Assembly (NCBI RefSeq): GCF_024347535.1
Contig: NZ_AP025498.1
Span: 620,001-684,000 of the forward strand
Source: Vibrio kanaloae
GTDB taxonomy: Bacteria; Pseudomonadota; Gammaproteobacteria; Enterobacterales; Vibrionaceae
DNA length: 64,000 nt
Direction of reading: 5' to 3'
Under the pieces are notes generated by a model, which saw only the letters and a program-made list of their open reading frames with translations, searched no databases and had not been told where the DNA came from. Below, piece after piece: positions 47,834-56,146 of the stretch (positions are counted from its first letter, which is position 1; each line of letters starts with the position of its first letter). Made by a program: the position numbers and the translations under genes.

Positions 47834-48835
47834 ATGAAATTTATTAAAAATAAAATTATTGCTGGTGTCACCATCGTAGCAACAGCGGTGCTATCTCATA
47901 CTGCGGCAGCAGCGAATTTTAAAATGGCTATCGGCGATGCTGCTGGTGGTACGCAGTGGGAATTGGCGACCTCGTTTTCTGAACTGATGGAGCAAAAAAC
48001 AGACGGTAAAGTGAAAATCGATCTTTTCCCGAATGGCCAATTAGGCAATGAGCAAGACACTGTCAACGATGCGGCAATCGGTCTTCTCGACTTCTCTGTA
48101 CTGGCGATCAACAACGTAACCCCTTTCTCTCCAACTGTTGGTCTACTGACCATGCCTTATGTGATTCAAAGCGCAGAAGAAGCGGTTCTACTTACTCAAG
48201 GCCAAGTTGGCCAAGACTTAGTCGATAACACCATTCGTGATGCTGGCGTTCGTATTGTCGGTTGGGCTTATTCAGGCTTTAGGGTTTTGACTAACTCGAA
48301 AAAGCCTGTCGCTTCACCAGAAGATTTGAAAGGGCTCGTGATTCGTGTTCCCCGTAACGAAATCATGATTGCTTCTTACCAAGCGTGGGGTGTAAATCCA
48401 ACGCCAATGGCATGGTCTGAGACTTTTACAGGCTTGCAACAAGGTGTGGTTGATGGTCAAGACAACCCATATATCACTGTTCATGCCATGAAGTTCAATG
48501 AAGTACAAAAGTACGTAACAAACCTCCGTTACATCTTCTCACTTGAGCCGCTAATAGTCAGTGAAACGGTGTTCCAGCAACAGACGCCTGAAATGCAAAA
48601 GATCATTCTTGAAGCGGGTCAGGAAGCGACAGAGCACAGCTTTGCTTACCTGGAAAATACTGAAAACAAGATCCGTGAAGAACTACAAGCAAAAGGCATG
48701 GTATTTACAGACCCAGCAGACAATGAGCAAGAGTGGATCAGCGATGTAACGAAATCAGTTTGGCCTAAGTTCTACTCAAGCATTGGGGGCAAAGACAAGC
48801 TAGACGACGTTCTTGAGTTACTAGGTAGAAAGTAA
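47834..48835 (+). CDS. tauK: TRAP transporter solute-binding protein (DctP family)
   Basis: A 333-residue periplasmic protein with a signal peptide (IIAGVTIVATAVLSHTAAAA). The DctP-type sequence includes ELMEQKTDGKVKIDLFPNGQ, LGNEQDTVNDAAIGLLDFSV, the substrate-carboxylate or sulfonate Arg region DLKGLVIRVPRNE, and GLQQGVVDGQDNPYITVHAM. It precedes the small and large membrane subunits. Taurine-specific TRAP systems named TauKLM occur next to tauXY and xsc in other bacteria, which supports taurine as ligand; this is inferred from context. A long stem-loop follows the gene. Confidence 0.85.
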   Translation: MKFIKNKIIAGVTIVATAVLSHTAAAANFKMAIGDAAGGTQWELATSFSELMEQKTDGKVKIDLFPNGQLGNEQDTVNDAAIGLLDFSVLAINNVTPFSPTVGLLTMPYVIQSAEEAVLLTQGQVGQDLVDNTIRDAGVRIVGWAYSGFRVLTNSKKPVASPEDLKGLVIRVPRNEIMIASYQAWGVNPTPMAWSETFTGLQQGVVDGQDNPYITVHAMKFNEVQKYVTNLRYIFSLEPLIVSETVFQQQTPEMQKIILEAGQEATEHSFAYLENTENKIREELQAKGMVFTDPADNEQEWISDVTKSVWPKFYSSIGGKDKLDDVLELLGRK

Positions 48836-48846
48836 CGATTAGATAC

Positions 48847-48904
48847 GCCCTATTTACTGCTCTCCGCTACTTAATCACCTAGCGATAGAGCAGTGAGATA
48901 GGGC
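48847..48904 (+). other. Long stem-loop between TRAP binding protein and permease genes
   Basis: GCCCTATTTACTGCTCT pairs with AGAGCAGTGAGATAGGGC (one bulge and one mismatch) around a 23-base loop, without a T-run. Position and type fit an mRNA stabiliser or attenuator that makes more binding protein than membrane subunits. Confidence 0.75.
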
Positions 48905-48999
48905 ATTTACATGGCTTTACTTGTTGATCTGTTCAGTACCTGATCTTTTTAGGACCGTGAGCGACTGGTTGTCATGTGGAAATCAACATTGGAGGTTAT

Positions 49000-49542
49000 A
49001 TGTCAGTCGCTAAAACAATAAAAAAGCACTTAAACAATATTGAGGAATATACCTGTTGTCTGCTGCTCGCAAGTTTTGTCCTATTGCTGTTCACACAAAT
49101 TATTACTCGTCAGTTCTTTGATTACTCTATCCCTTGGGGTGACGAAGTCGCGACTTACATGTTCGTTTGGTTTGCCTATCTAGGCGCTGTTGTGGCGGCC
49201 AAAATGTCAGCCCACAACCGAGTGAGCTTCCACTTTAAATTCTTTCCGCCAATTGTGCAGACCGTGAGTGAAACCATTGCTGACTTCTTATGGCTCTGTT
49301 TTAACGGTTACTTTGTTTACCTCAGTTACGACTTCGTGTTTAACAAAATGAACCTGTTTTGGAAATCTCAAACAACAGGCATCCCGATGAAGTATTTCTA
49401 CATGATTTTACCTATCGCGTTTTCCCTAATGATGATTCGAATTATCTGGAATAACTACGAGCGTTTATTCAAAGGCGCAACCAACGAAGATCCAGAAGTC
49501 AAAGAGCTGCGCAAAATGACGGCACAAAAGTCCGCGCAATAG
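49000..49542 (+). CDS. tauL: TRAP transporter small permease (DctQ family)
   Basis: About 180 residues from ATG 49000, which has a perfect GGAGG ribosome site; a GTG at 48976 lies before that site and is rejected. Four membrane helices, with the DctQ signature SIPWGDEVATYMFVWFAYLG and AAKMSAHNRVSFHF. It forms the membrane part of the transporter with the DctM-type protein 37 bases downstream. Confidence 0.88.
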   Translation: MSVAKTIKKHLNNIEEYTCCLLLASFVLLLFTQIITRQFFDYSIPWGDEVATYMFVWFAYLGAVVAAKMSAHNRVSFHFKFFPPIVQTVSETIADFLWLCFNGYFVYLSYDFVFNKMNLFWKSQTTGIPMKYFYMILPIAFSLMMIRIIWNNYERLFKGATNEDPEVKELRKMTAQKSAQ

Positions 49543-49579
49543 TCATCACAGAGAATTGTCGTAATAGAGAGATGTAATA

Positions 49580-50920
49580 ATGGAATCCTATTTAACTCTA
49601 ATTTTATTTGGTGGCTTTTTAACGCTGTTAATCCTAGGCGCACCAATCACAGTATCACTGGCCGGCGCTTCGATGGCGGCCTATATGTTGCTCGACAAAA
49701 ATCCCATCGCTTTAGTACAAATCGCGTTTACCTCGGTGGGTAACTTCCCCTTAATGGCTCTGCCAGCCTTTGTTCTTGCGGGTGCATTAATGGAGGCTGC
49801 GGGGATCTCCAAACGTCTGGTGGATATCGCCGAAAGCTTAGCCGGGCCCGTAACGGGTGGCCTTGGCGCGGCAACGGTTATGGCGTGTCTTTTCTTTGGC
49901 GCTATCTCGGGCTCTGGCCCTGCAACAACGGCAGCGGTAGGCATGTTAATGGTGCCCGCGATGGTTAAGCGTGACTACGACAAGAGCTACGCTTCGGCAG
50001 TTACGGCTGCATCCGGGGGCTTGGGCATTATCATCCCGCCATCCATTCCTTTGGTTATCTTCGGTATTTCTGCAATGGGCTTAATGGCGCCACCAGAAGC
50101 CATTGCTCAACACGGCCAGTTTGCTTCTTTATCGATTCCAAAACTGTTTGTCGCTGGGGTTGTGCCGGGTTTCATTATGGCGTCGACGCTGGTGGTGACT
50201 AACTATTTTATTGCTAAACGCGAAGGCTACAAGGGGCTGACCGAAACGTGGTCGTTTGGTGATGTAAGGCATTATTTGCGCCGTGGATTATGGTCGATCT
50301 TAGCACCGTTCTTGATTCTTGGTGGTATCTACAGCGGTATGTTCACACCAACAGAATCAGCGGTTGTGGCGATATTCTATTCGTTGTTTGTGGGGCTTTT
50401 CATTCATCGAGAGTTGTCGTTTAAAAGCGTGATGAAATCTTTGTCGACCACCACATGGATCACAGGGCGTGTATTGTTAATCCTCTTCGCCGCTACTGTG
50501 TTTGGACGCTTGTTGATCGAGCAAAAAATCCCAGTTGTTGTGGCGGAATCTCTACTCAGTTTTACCGACAACATGTACATGGTGTGGGCACTAACGATTA
50601 CCTTGCTGCTGTTCATCGGCATGTTCATGGAAACCTTGGCGGCGATCATGATCATTGTGCCTGTTCTACTGCCAATCATGTACATGTTAGGCGCGGATCC
50701 TACCCATGTTGGTATCGTGGTGGTGTGTACGCTCTCGATAGGTTTTGCGACACCTCCGCTGGGTGAAAATATCTTTGTCGCCTCGGGGATCGGTGGCTCT
50801 ACAGTCGAGCAGATCACCGCCAAGATCCATCCCTTTGTACTTGCATCTGTCGTGGGCGTTTTCGTTATCGCTTTCTTCCCACAAATCACACTTTGGCTAC
50901 CGTCCTTAGTCGGCTATTAG
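49580..50920 (+). CDS. tauM: TRAP transporter large permease (DctM family)
   Basis: A 446-residue, roughly twelve-helix protein. DctM motifs: FVLAGALMEAAGISKRLVDI, FFGAISGSGPATTAAVGMLM and GLGIIIPPSIPLVIFGISAM. It uses a sodium gradient to import the ligand delivered by the binding protein. It is separated from the next gene (Cache protein) by 11 bases, so that gene is in the same operon. Confidence 0.92.
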   Translation: MESYLTLILFGGFLTLLILGAPITVSLAGASMAAYMLLDKNPIALVQIAFTSVGNFPLMALPAFVLAGALMEAAGISKRLVDIAESLAGPVTGGLGAATVMACLFFGAISGSGPATTAAVGMLMVPAMVKRDYDKSYASAVTAASGGLGIIIPPSIPLVIFGISAMGLMAPPEAIAQHGQFASLSIPKLFVAGVVPGFIMASTLVVTNYFIAKREGYKGLTETWSFGDVRHYLRRGLWSILAPFLILGGIYSGMFTPTESAVVAIFYSLFVGLFIHRELSFKSVMKSLSTTTWITGRVLLILFAATVFGRLLIEQKIPVVVAESLLSFTDNMYMVWALTITLLLFIGMFMETLAAIMIIVPVLLPIMYMLGADPTHVGIVVVCTLSIGFATPPLGENIFVASGIGGSTVEQITAKIHPFVLASVVGVFVIAFFPQITLWLPSLVGY

Positions 50921-50931
50921 GAGACACAACG

Positions 50932-51852
50932 ATGAATTTATCCAGAATAATCCTTATTGGCTGCGCCTTGTTTGCTGTAGTGAGTGGCATTGGATTGCGT
51001 GCTGAGCATTCAGAAGTCGAGAAAGAAACTAAGCCAGTCAATGTGCTCGATATTTCTGAGCCACATGTGGTCAGTGACGCTGAAAGAAGAGCTAAAACCT
51101 TGCTTGCGAAAGCGGTGGTGCATGTTCAAAAAGAAGGTGATGACAGCGTGAAAGACTTCATGAGTGATGCCGAATATATAGACGGTGAGCTCTATGTGTT
51201 TGCTCTTGGTATTGATGGCCAATTTCTTGCCAGTGGCGGCTCTTCGATGGTGCTGGTGGGCGACAGTGTGTTGGATACCCAGGACGTTTACGGCAATCCT
51301 TTTTTCCGTGAAATGATCACCAAAGCAGTACATAACGGTTTTGGTGAAGTGAAGTATCACTGGACCAATCCAACCGACCGCATGGGAGAGCCGAAAACCA
51401 CTTTCTTTGAGCGAGTGGGAGATGTGATTGTCGCGGTGGGTTATTACCCAGAACGTTCCAGTGCTGCAGAAGCTAAGCGGTTATTGGCGAGAGCGATGAC
51501 CGCGATAGTGGAATCAGAACAAGAGAGCCTGGCAGAGTTCAATGATGCCGAGGGCAGTTTTGTGGAAGGAGACTTGTATGTGTTTGTGATGGATATGCTC
51601 TCTGGAAAGCTGCTGGCGCATGGCGTATCTCCTGAGCTTGTTGGGCGGTCACACAGCGAGATTTTAAGCCCTGACGATAAACCGATTCTTACTGAGATGT
51701 TGAATCTCGCGAAAGAAAATGGTCGCGGAGTTTACAGCTACCGATGGTTAAACCCTCAGTCGAGTAAAGTTGAAACCAAGCATACTTACTATCGAGTCAT
51801 CGACAATAAGTTGGTCGGGGTCGGTTATTACACAAATTCAAACAACACGTAA
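50932..51852 (+). CDS. Periplasmic double-Cache protein, no signalling domain
   Basis: About 306 residues from ATG 50932 (GGAGA ribosome site). The signal peptide (MNLSRIILIGCALFAVVSGIGL) is followed by two similar Cache modules, about 45-170 and 175-300. Each has a helix (AKTLLAKAVVHVQKEGDDSV; RLLARAMTAIVESEQESLAE), then GELYVFALGIDGQFLASGG / GDLYVFVMDMLSGKLLAHG, FFREMITKA / ILTEMLNLA and a closing VGYYPE / VGYYTN strand. Cache domains bind small ligands, including amino acids and amines. There is no transmembrane signalling or enzyme domain, so it may be a soluble or anchored ligand-binding partner for the TRAP system or a receptor. The two modules look like a tandem duplication. Confidence 0.82.
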   Translation: MNLSRIILIGCALFAVVSGIGLRAEHSEVEKETKPVNVLDISEPHVVSDAERRAKTLLAKAVVHVQKEGDDSVKDFMSDAEYIDGELYVFALGIDGQFLASGGSSMVLVGDSVLDTQDVYGNPFFREMITKAVHNGFGEVKYHWTNPTDRMGEPKTTFFERVGDVIVAVGYYPERSSAAEAKRLLARAMTAIVESEQESLAEFNDAEGSFVEGDLYVFVMDMLSGKLLAHGVSPELVGRSHSEILSPDDKPILTEMLNLAKENGRGVYSYRWLNPQSSKVETKHTYYRVIDNKLVGVGYYTNSNNT

Positions 51853-51867
51853 AATGGTTTCTAGCGA

Positions 51868-51903
51868 GCCCTCAGCCCAGTGAAATAAAGGGCTAGGGGC
51901 CCA
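51868..51903 (+). other. Nested stem-loop after the taurine transporter operon
   Basis: GCCCT..AGCCC pairs with GGGCT..AGGGGC; no T-run follows. It is a possible weak end signal of the operon. The rest of 51853-52088 shows nothing else. Confidence 0.5.
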
Positions 51904-52088
51904 AAATATCAGTGTGTGTAAAAAAGCAATTTAGTAAAATTAACAGTGTGAAATTTTTGTTGTGAAATTGTTTTATAAATACAGGTAGTATGAAATACAT
52001 GGAAGCCACACAGTAAAGAACAATTTTTAATAAGGTCAATCAGGATGTTTGACCTAAATGAAATTCAAAGCCGTACGAGGGATAGACT

Positions 52089-52661
52089 ATGAATATGCTG
52101 ACACTAGACAAAACAGAACTTCACAGAAACCATTCAACATTTATTGCTGAAGCTGTCTTTGCCGTCGAAATGGTGAAAGCAGACAAGCAACTCGAAAAAC
52201 AGAAAATGGCAAAACAGTTGCTTGATACTTTATTTCCTCTAGAGGCAGGCTCGCACGAAGACGCAGTGAGCTATGAGATTGACTACAGACACGTTCAGGT
52301 TTACTTCAAAAACGGTGAACACACAGGTCTAAAACGCGCTAAGCACTTTGTGGCTTACACCGGTGATAAATCTAAACCTTCTGCAATCTTGTTCCGTGAC
52401 GAGAGCGGCACGCACGTTGAAGTGACGATAGGTGCTCGTAAAGGTACGGGTCACCTAGAATTGGTTGATATACAAGATATTCAGCTAGAGACATGCACCA
52501 CGTTTGGCCAAACTGAGGCTAGTTGTTCTTCAGGAATCCGTCACTGGGTGAGCTTGGTGAAAGGCGATGAAATCGGTCGACCGAATGCATCGAGTGAAGA
52601 CAAAGAATTCACGGCAAAAAATGGTGAAGACTACAACCTAGGTTTTTGCTTTGCGATCTAA
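52089..52661 (+). CDS. Stand-alone protein resembling malate synthase G beta-domain
   Basis: A 190-residue soluble protein. Residues 44-138 align without large gaps to residues about 174-282 of the GlcB protein in this window. Shared positions include LD..P..P..SH.D...Y.I, NGE, FVAYTGD / FIGYQGD, PSAILF / PSCILL, HVEVTI / HIEIQI and LVDIQDIQLE / [10 protein letters not shown]. None of the malate synthase catalytic residues (Arg, Asp, Glu of the TIM barrel) is present. The N-terminal 43 residues and C-terminal 50 residues are unrelated. It may regulate malate synthase, bind acetyl-CoA/glyoxylate, or have another function. RBS is poor (ACGAGGGATAGACT). A terminator lies 105 bases downstream. 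Confidence 0.75.
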   Translation: MNMLTLDKTELHRNHSTFIAEAVFAVEMVKADKQLEKQKMAKQLLDTLFPLEAGSHEDAVSYEIDYRHVQVYFKNGEHTGLKRAKHFVAYTGDKSKPSAILFRDESGTHVEVTIGARKGTGHLELVDIQDIQLETCTTFGQTEASCSSGIRHWVSLVKGDEIGRPNASSEDKEFTAKNGEDYNLGFCFAI

Positions 52662-52765
52662 CGCTCTTTAGCGACTGAATTGAGCTTCGGCGATTAAAAT
52701 ACCTGAGCGCTGCGATACGTGGCGCTAATATCGCACTATCGATTTCTCTTTACCTTTGGTAATTT

Positions 52766-52791
52766 CCCCGCCCCTATAGCGGGGCTTTTTT
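52766..52791 (+). terminator. Terminator after malate-synthase-domain gene
   Basis: CCCCGC / GCGGGG stem with a 7-base loop, then CTTTTTT. Confidence 0.85.
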
Positions 52792-53162
52792 ATTAGAGGT
52801 ATAAGTAAATTAAGCGCTTCTTAAAGTTATCTAACAAAAGTTTTTTAAAATTTCACCCCATATCTTTGTTGGTTTAAGTGTTTGTAATTAAATGATTTAT
52901 CTGTAGGTTCTAGTCTTTTTTTTATAGCGGGAATGACCATGGATGACAGTGCGCTGAGTGACTATTGAGCAAAAACTCAGTCAAAATACTTCGTGCTGTG
53001 CTATTATGCGCGGCCTGGGATTGAGCTATTAAGTCCATTTGTCGCCTCTCAAGGTGGTTTTTATCACGTTTATTTAAGTGGTATGGCGAGCCAATCAAGT
53101 AGTAGTTGGATATGGAGAACGTCCTTATATTCGTTGATTCGGATATGCGAACATCATAATTT
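52792..53162. other. Leader and promoter region of BCCT gene
   Basis: 371 bases between terminator and BCCT start. It contains only an 11-codon frame at about 52932 (MTMDDSALSDY) with a weak site and imperfect short repeats around 53115-53150. Nothing further is recognised. Confidence 0.4.
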
Positions 53163-54770
53163 ATGAGTTTTAAATCAAAAAAATACAGTATTGATTCTAC
53201 TGACTATCAAGTCGGTCAAGATAACGTCAGTAAATGGGGCATGGATGTCCATAACACCGTTTTCGTAGCCTCGGTTGGCTTATCTCTTCTCTTTATCATC
53301 ACTCTTCTTGCTCTTCCTCCTGCGGATGCTAAAGCTGCTATTGATTCTATTAAGGGTGCAGTTCTATCAAAGTTTGACTTCCTGTTTATGTGGGGAGCCA
53401 ACATCATGCTAGCGTTCGCTGTGGTTATCGCGTTTTCACCGTTGGGTAAAATTCGCCTAGGTGGTGAAGAAGCTACGGCGGACTACTCAATGCCATCTTG
53501 GATTGCGATGTTATTCGCTGCAGGTATGGGGATTGGACTTATTTTCTGGGGTGTTGCAGAGCCAACCGCCTTCTTCACGAACTGGTTCGGAACGCCATTG
53601 AATGCAGAACCCTTCACTGAAGCAGGCCGCGAGTTAGCGCTAGGCGCGACAGTATTCCACTGGGGCTTTCATGCGTGGGCTGTCTATGGTATGACGGCGC
53701 TTTGCCTAGCATATTTTGTTTACAATAAAGGCCTACCGTTATCAATGCGCTCTGTGTTTTATCCAATACTGGGTGAGCGAGTGTGGGGTAAAACCGGTGA
53801 TGTGATCGATGTGCTAACCGTACTGGTTACTCTGTTTGGCCTAGCGACTTCATTGGGCTTAGGTGGTACACAAGCGGCAAGTGGTATCAGCCATGTGTTC
53901 GGCTTGGAAAATAACATCTTCCTTCAGCAAGCTATTATCGTGTTGATTATGGGCTTGGCGATCATTTCTGTTCTGCGAGGCATGGACGGTGGTGTTAAGT
54001 TCCTAAGTAACCTGAACATGGTTATTGCGTTCGTATTCCTGGGCCTTATCGCAGTATTGAACTTTACAACTGTGCTTGATTCAATGGCGACGGCAGTAAC
54101 GGGTTACGTGAAAAATATCGTAGCGTTGAGCCAAAGCTCTGGCCGCGAAGACACAACCTGGCTGCATGGTTGGACTGTGTTCTACTGGGCATGGTGGGTA
54201 GCGTATGCACCTTTCTTCGGTATGTTTGTAGCGCGTATTTCTAAAGGCCGTACGGTTCGCGAATTCTTACTTTGTGTACTGATTATCCCAACATTGGTAA
54301 CGTCAGCTTGGATGTCTATTTTCGGTGGCGTGGCTATCGAACAAGTGATTAATCAGGTGGGGCAACTTGGCCTTGACCAAGGCATCACAGACGTATCTCT
54401 AAGCTTGTTCTACATGTTAGATGCTTATGAGTTTGGTAGCATTCTGTCTGTTATCGCTGTCGTGTTGATTATCGTATTCTTCGTTACAACGTTAGACTCT
54501 GGTTCTATCGTTATTGATGGTATGACGGCGGGTGGTAAACTTGAAGTACCAGTGAAGCAGAAAGTGGTTTGGGCGGTTATTTCAGGTGCCATCGCGATGG
54601 TAATGCTATGGATTGGTGGAACTCAATCAATCCAAGCACTGCAATCTATTACTATTATTGCAGCACTGCCGTTTACGATCATTCTTCTGATTGGTTGTGT
54701 GAGCTTGTTGAAAGGCCTACTGACGGAAGTGGGTAAAGGGCAAGAAACCGTTAGCCCCGCCCCTGAGTAA
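53163..54770 (+). CDS. BCCT-family betaine/choline/carnitine transporter
   Basis: A 535-residue protein with twelve helices. The BCCT signature GMGIGLIFWGVAEP lies near residues 120-133, and the aromatic box and family motif WTVFYWAWWVAYAPFFGMFVARISKGRT near 340-367. BCCT carriers import glycine betaine, choline, carnitine or DMSP, usually coupled to Na+ or H+, and help marine bacteria against salt stress. The GMGIG segment (not GxGxx of some proton-coupled relatives) suggests sodium coupling. It is a single gene with its own terminator; the substrate is not fixed by sequence. Its place after a taurine locus is probably incidental, though taurine is also an osmolyte. Confidence 0.93.
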   Translation: MSFKSKKYSIDSTDYQVGQDNVSKWGMDVHNTVFVASVGLSLLFIITLLALPPADAKAAIDSIKGAVLSKFDFLFMWGANIMLAFAVVIAFSPLGKIRLGGEEATADYSMPSWIAMLFAAGMGIGLIFWGVAEPTAFFTNWFGTPLNAEPFTEAGRELALGATVFHWGFHAWAVYGMTALCLAYFVYNKGLPLSMRSVFYPILGERVWGKTGDVIDVLTVLVTLFGLATSLGLGGTQAASGISHVFGLENNIFLQQAIIVLIMGLAIISVLRGMDGGVKFLSNLNMVIAFVFLGLIAVLNFTTVLDSMATAVTGYVKNIVALSQSSGREDTTWLHGWTVFYWAWWVAYAPFFGMFVARISKGRTVREFLLCVLIIPTLVTSAWMSIFGGVAIEQVINQVGQLGLDQGITDVSLSLFYMLDAYEFGSILSVIAVVLIIVFFVTTLDSGSIVIDGMTAGGKLEVPVKQKVVWAVISGAIAMVMLWIGGTQSIQALQSITIIAALPFTIILLIGCVSLLKGLLTEVGKGQETVSPAPE

Positions 54771-54824
54771 ACTGCGACGCAGAAATAAGCAGCTAATGCT
54801 TTAATTTTACTTAACATTATTTCA

Positions 54825-54859
54825 AAGCTCTCTTGTACTGTGTGCAAGGGAGCTTTTTT
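54825..54859 (+). terminator. Terminator of BCCT gene
   Basis: AAGCTCTCTTG / CAAGGGAGCTT stem with 9-base loop and TTTTTT. Confidence 0.85.
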
Positions 54860-54897
54860 ATGGTTCAAAGAAACAAGAAACAAGAAACAATAAAGAT

Positions 54898-54938
54898 AAA
54901 AAAGAGCCATAAGTGAATAGTCACTTATGGCTCTTTTA
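54898..54938. terminator. Bidirectional terminator between BCCT and M14 genes
   Basis: AAAAGAGCCATAAGTGA / TCACTTATGGCTCTTTT, a 17-bp perfect stem with a 4-base loop, flanked by A and T runs. It mainly ends the minus-strand gene at 54985. Confidence 0.9.
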
Positions 54939-54984
54939 ACTCTTACTCTTAGGAACGCGGTTCTAGCTATTATCTAATGTGCGC

Positions 54985-55911
54985 TTACGCATCCAATTCG
55001 TGCTGAATAACGTAATCCAAAGCACCGACTACCGCAGCAACTTGAGCGTCGTTACACTCTTCGTTTGTCACTTTGTCGCTGTCCGGGTAAACCTCTGTGG
55101 TTGTACCGTACTTACAATCAGTCACACCGCCACATAAGCCAAGCTTCTTCATTGGGTAGTTAATCACACCATGTTGGGTAACTTTAGAACCAATGATCTT
55201 GCCGTCTGCATCTGCTGGTGCAATGTGCGTTACTTTTTCAACTGAAGCAATTACCGCCTCTTGGAACTCAGGCTGTGGGTTTTCTGTATCGCCAACCGTG
55301 TAGAAACCGTCTGGAATCATACCTTCAATGTACTCAATACCATCACGCGCTGCGAGTGCTGGTCGGAATTCTGTTTCATCAGAATCCGTCGTTTCATGTA
55401 GATCAACGTGAACCAACACTTCTGGTAAAGAAGCGACTAATGCACGTAGGTTTGCTGATTCTTCTGATGGCGTACCGTCGTAGAAAGAGCGGTTTGGATC
55501 GACAGCATTTGGGTTCCAACGGTTGATCACTTCGTAACCCCAAGGGCTTACACAAGGTGCAACAACAATGTTGAAGTGCGCTGTATACTTTTCCGCTTGA
55601 GTGGCAGCGAATTTGATCGCGCCATGGACACCACTGGTTTCGTAACCGTGAACACCACCCGTTACAAGAACAGTTGGTTTTGATGAGTCCCAGTTCTTAC
55701 TCTTAATAGCGAAAAGCGGGAAGCGAGCTTCGTCGTAGCTCAGTGCGCCGTATTGCTCGATGTCAAAGCGGTCTGCTAGTGCTTTAATCTTTGGTACGAC
55801 GTCTTGTTGGTATTCACGCTTAACCGTTCTTTGAGCAAACCATGCTTGACGCTCTGCTTCTTGCCATTTTTTTCCTGGCTCACCAATAGGGTAGGTGTAA
55901 GTACTTTCCAT
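54985..55911 (-). CDS. M14-type zinc carboxypeptidase / AstE-AspA-like hydrolase
   Basis: A 308-residue cytoplasmic protein. Zinc ligands are visible as GGVHGYETSG (HxxE type, about residue 89) and the downstream His in EVLVHVDLHETTD. The motif NPNAVDPNRSFYDG (substrate Arg) follows the M14 pattern. The C-terminus carries the YGTTTEVYPDSD active-site Glu. The family includes M14 carboxypeptidases and succinylglutamate desuccinylase/aspartoacylase enzymes; the substrate is not clear. It is an isolated gene ended by a strong bidirectional terminator. Confidence 0.85.
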   Translation of the reverse strand: MESTYTYPIGEPGKKWQEAERQAWFAQRTVKREYQQDVVPKIKALADRFDIEQYGALSYDEARFPLFAIKSKNWDSSKPTVLVTGGVHGYETSGVHGAIKFAATQAEKYTAHFNIVVAPCVSPWGYEVINRWNPNAVDPNRSFYDGTPSEESANLRALVASLPEVLVHVDLHETTDSDETEFRPALAARDGIEYIEGMIPDGFYTVGDTENPQPEFQEAVIASVEKVTHIAPADADGKIIGSKVTQHGVINYPMKKLGLCGGVTDCKYGTTTEVYPDSDKVTNEECNDAQVAAVVGALDYVIQHELDA

Positions 55912-56061
55912 TGTTTTATCTCTGTCAGGGACGTTGCGATGAAGTGAGAATAATCAGCGCAGCGGGATCGTGCAACTTTTATTGAGTGAGTTTATGCTTC
56001 GAACGATTGGTATTCTAAATACTGTTTCTAAAAGTCGTTATTCTTGGAAGCTTTAGGCTGT

Positions 56062-56094
56062 TAAGAAAACAAAAAACCTTCACATATGTGAAGG
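56062..56094 (-). terminator. Terminator of pyrC
   Basis: On the minus strand CCTTCACAT / ATGTGAAGG forms a continuous palindrome followed by TTTTTTGTTTTC, 53 bases after pyrC. Confidence 0.8.
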
Positions 56095-56146
56095 CCTTGA
56101 TAATTCAACAATATAATTTATGAGCTGAAACAGCTTAAAACTCTGT

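Noticed and set aside
52932..52967. 11-codon frame MTMDDSALSDY before the BCCT gene
   Set aside because: No attenuator structure or regulatory codon pattern is seen; probably chance.
54867..54895. Short tandem repeat of AAGAAAC (three copies)
   Set aside because: Too short and A-rich to be more than replication slippage between two terminators.
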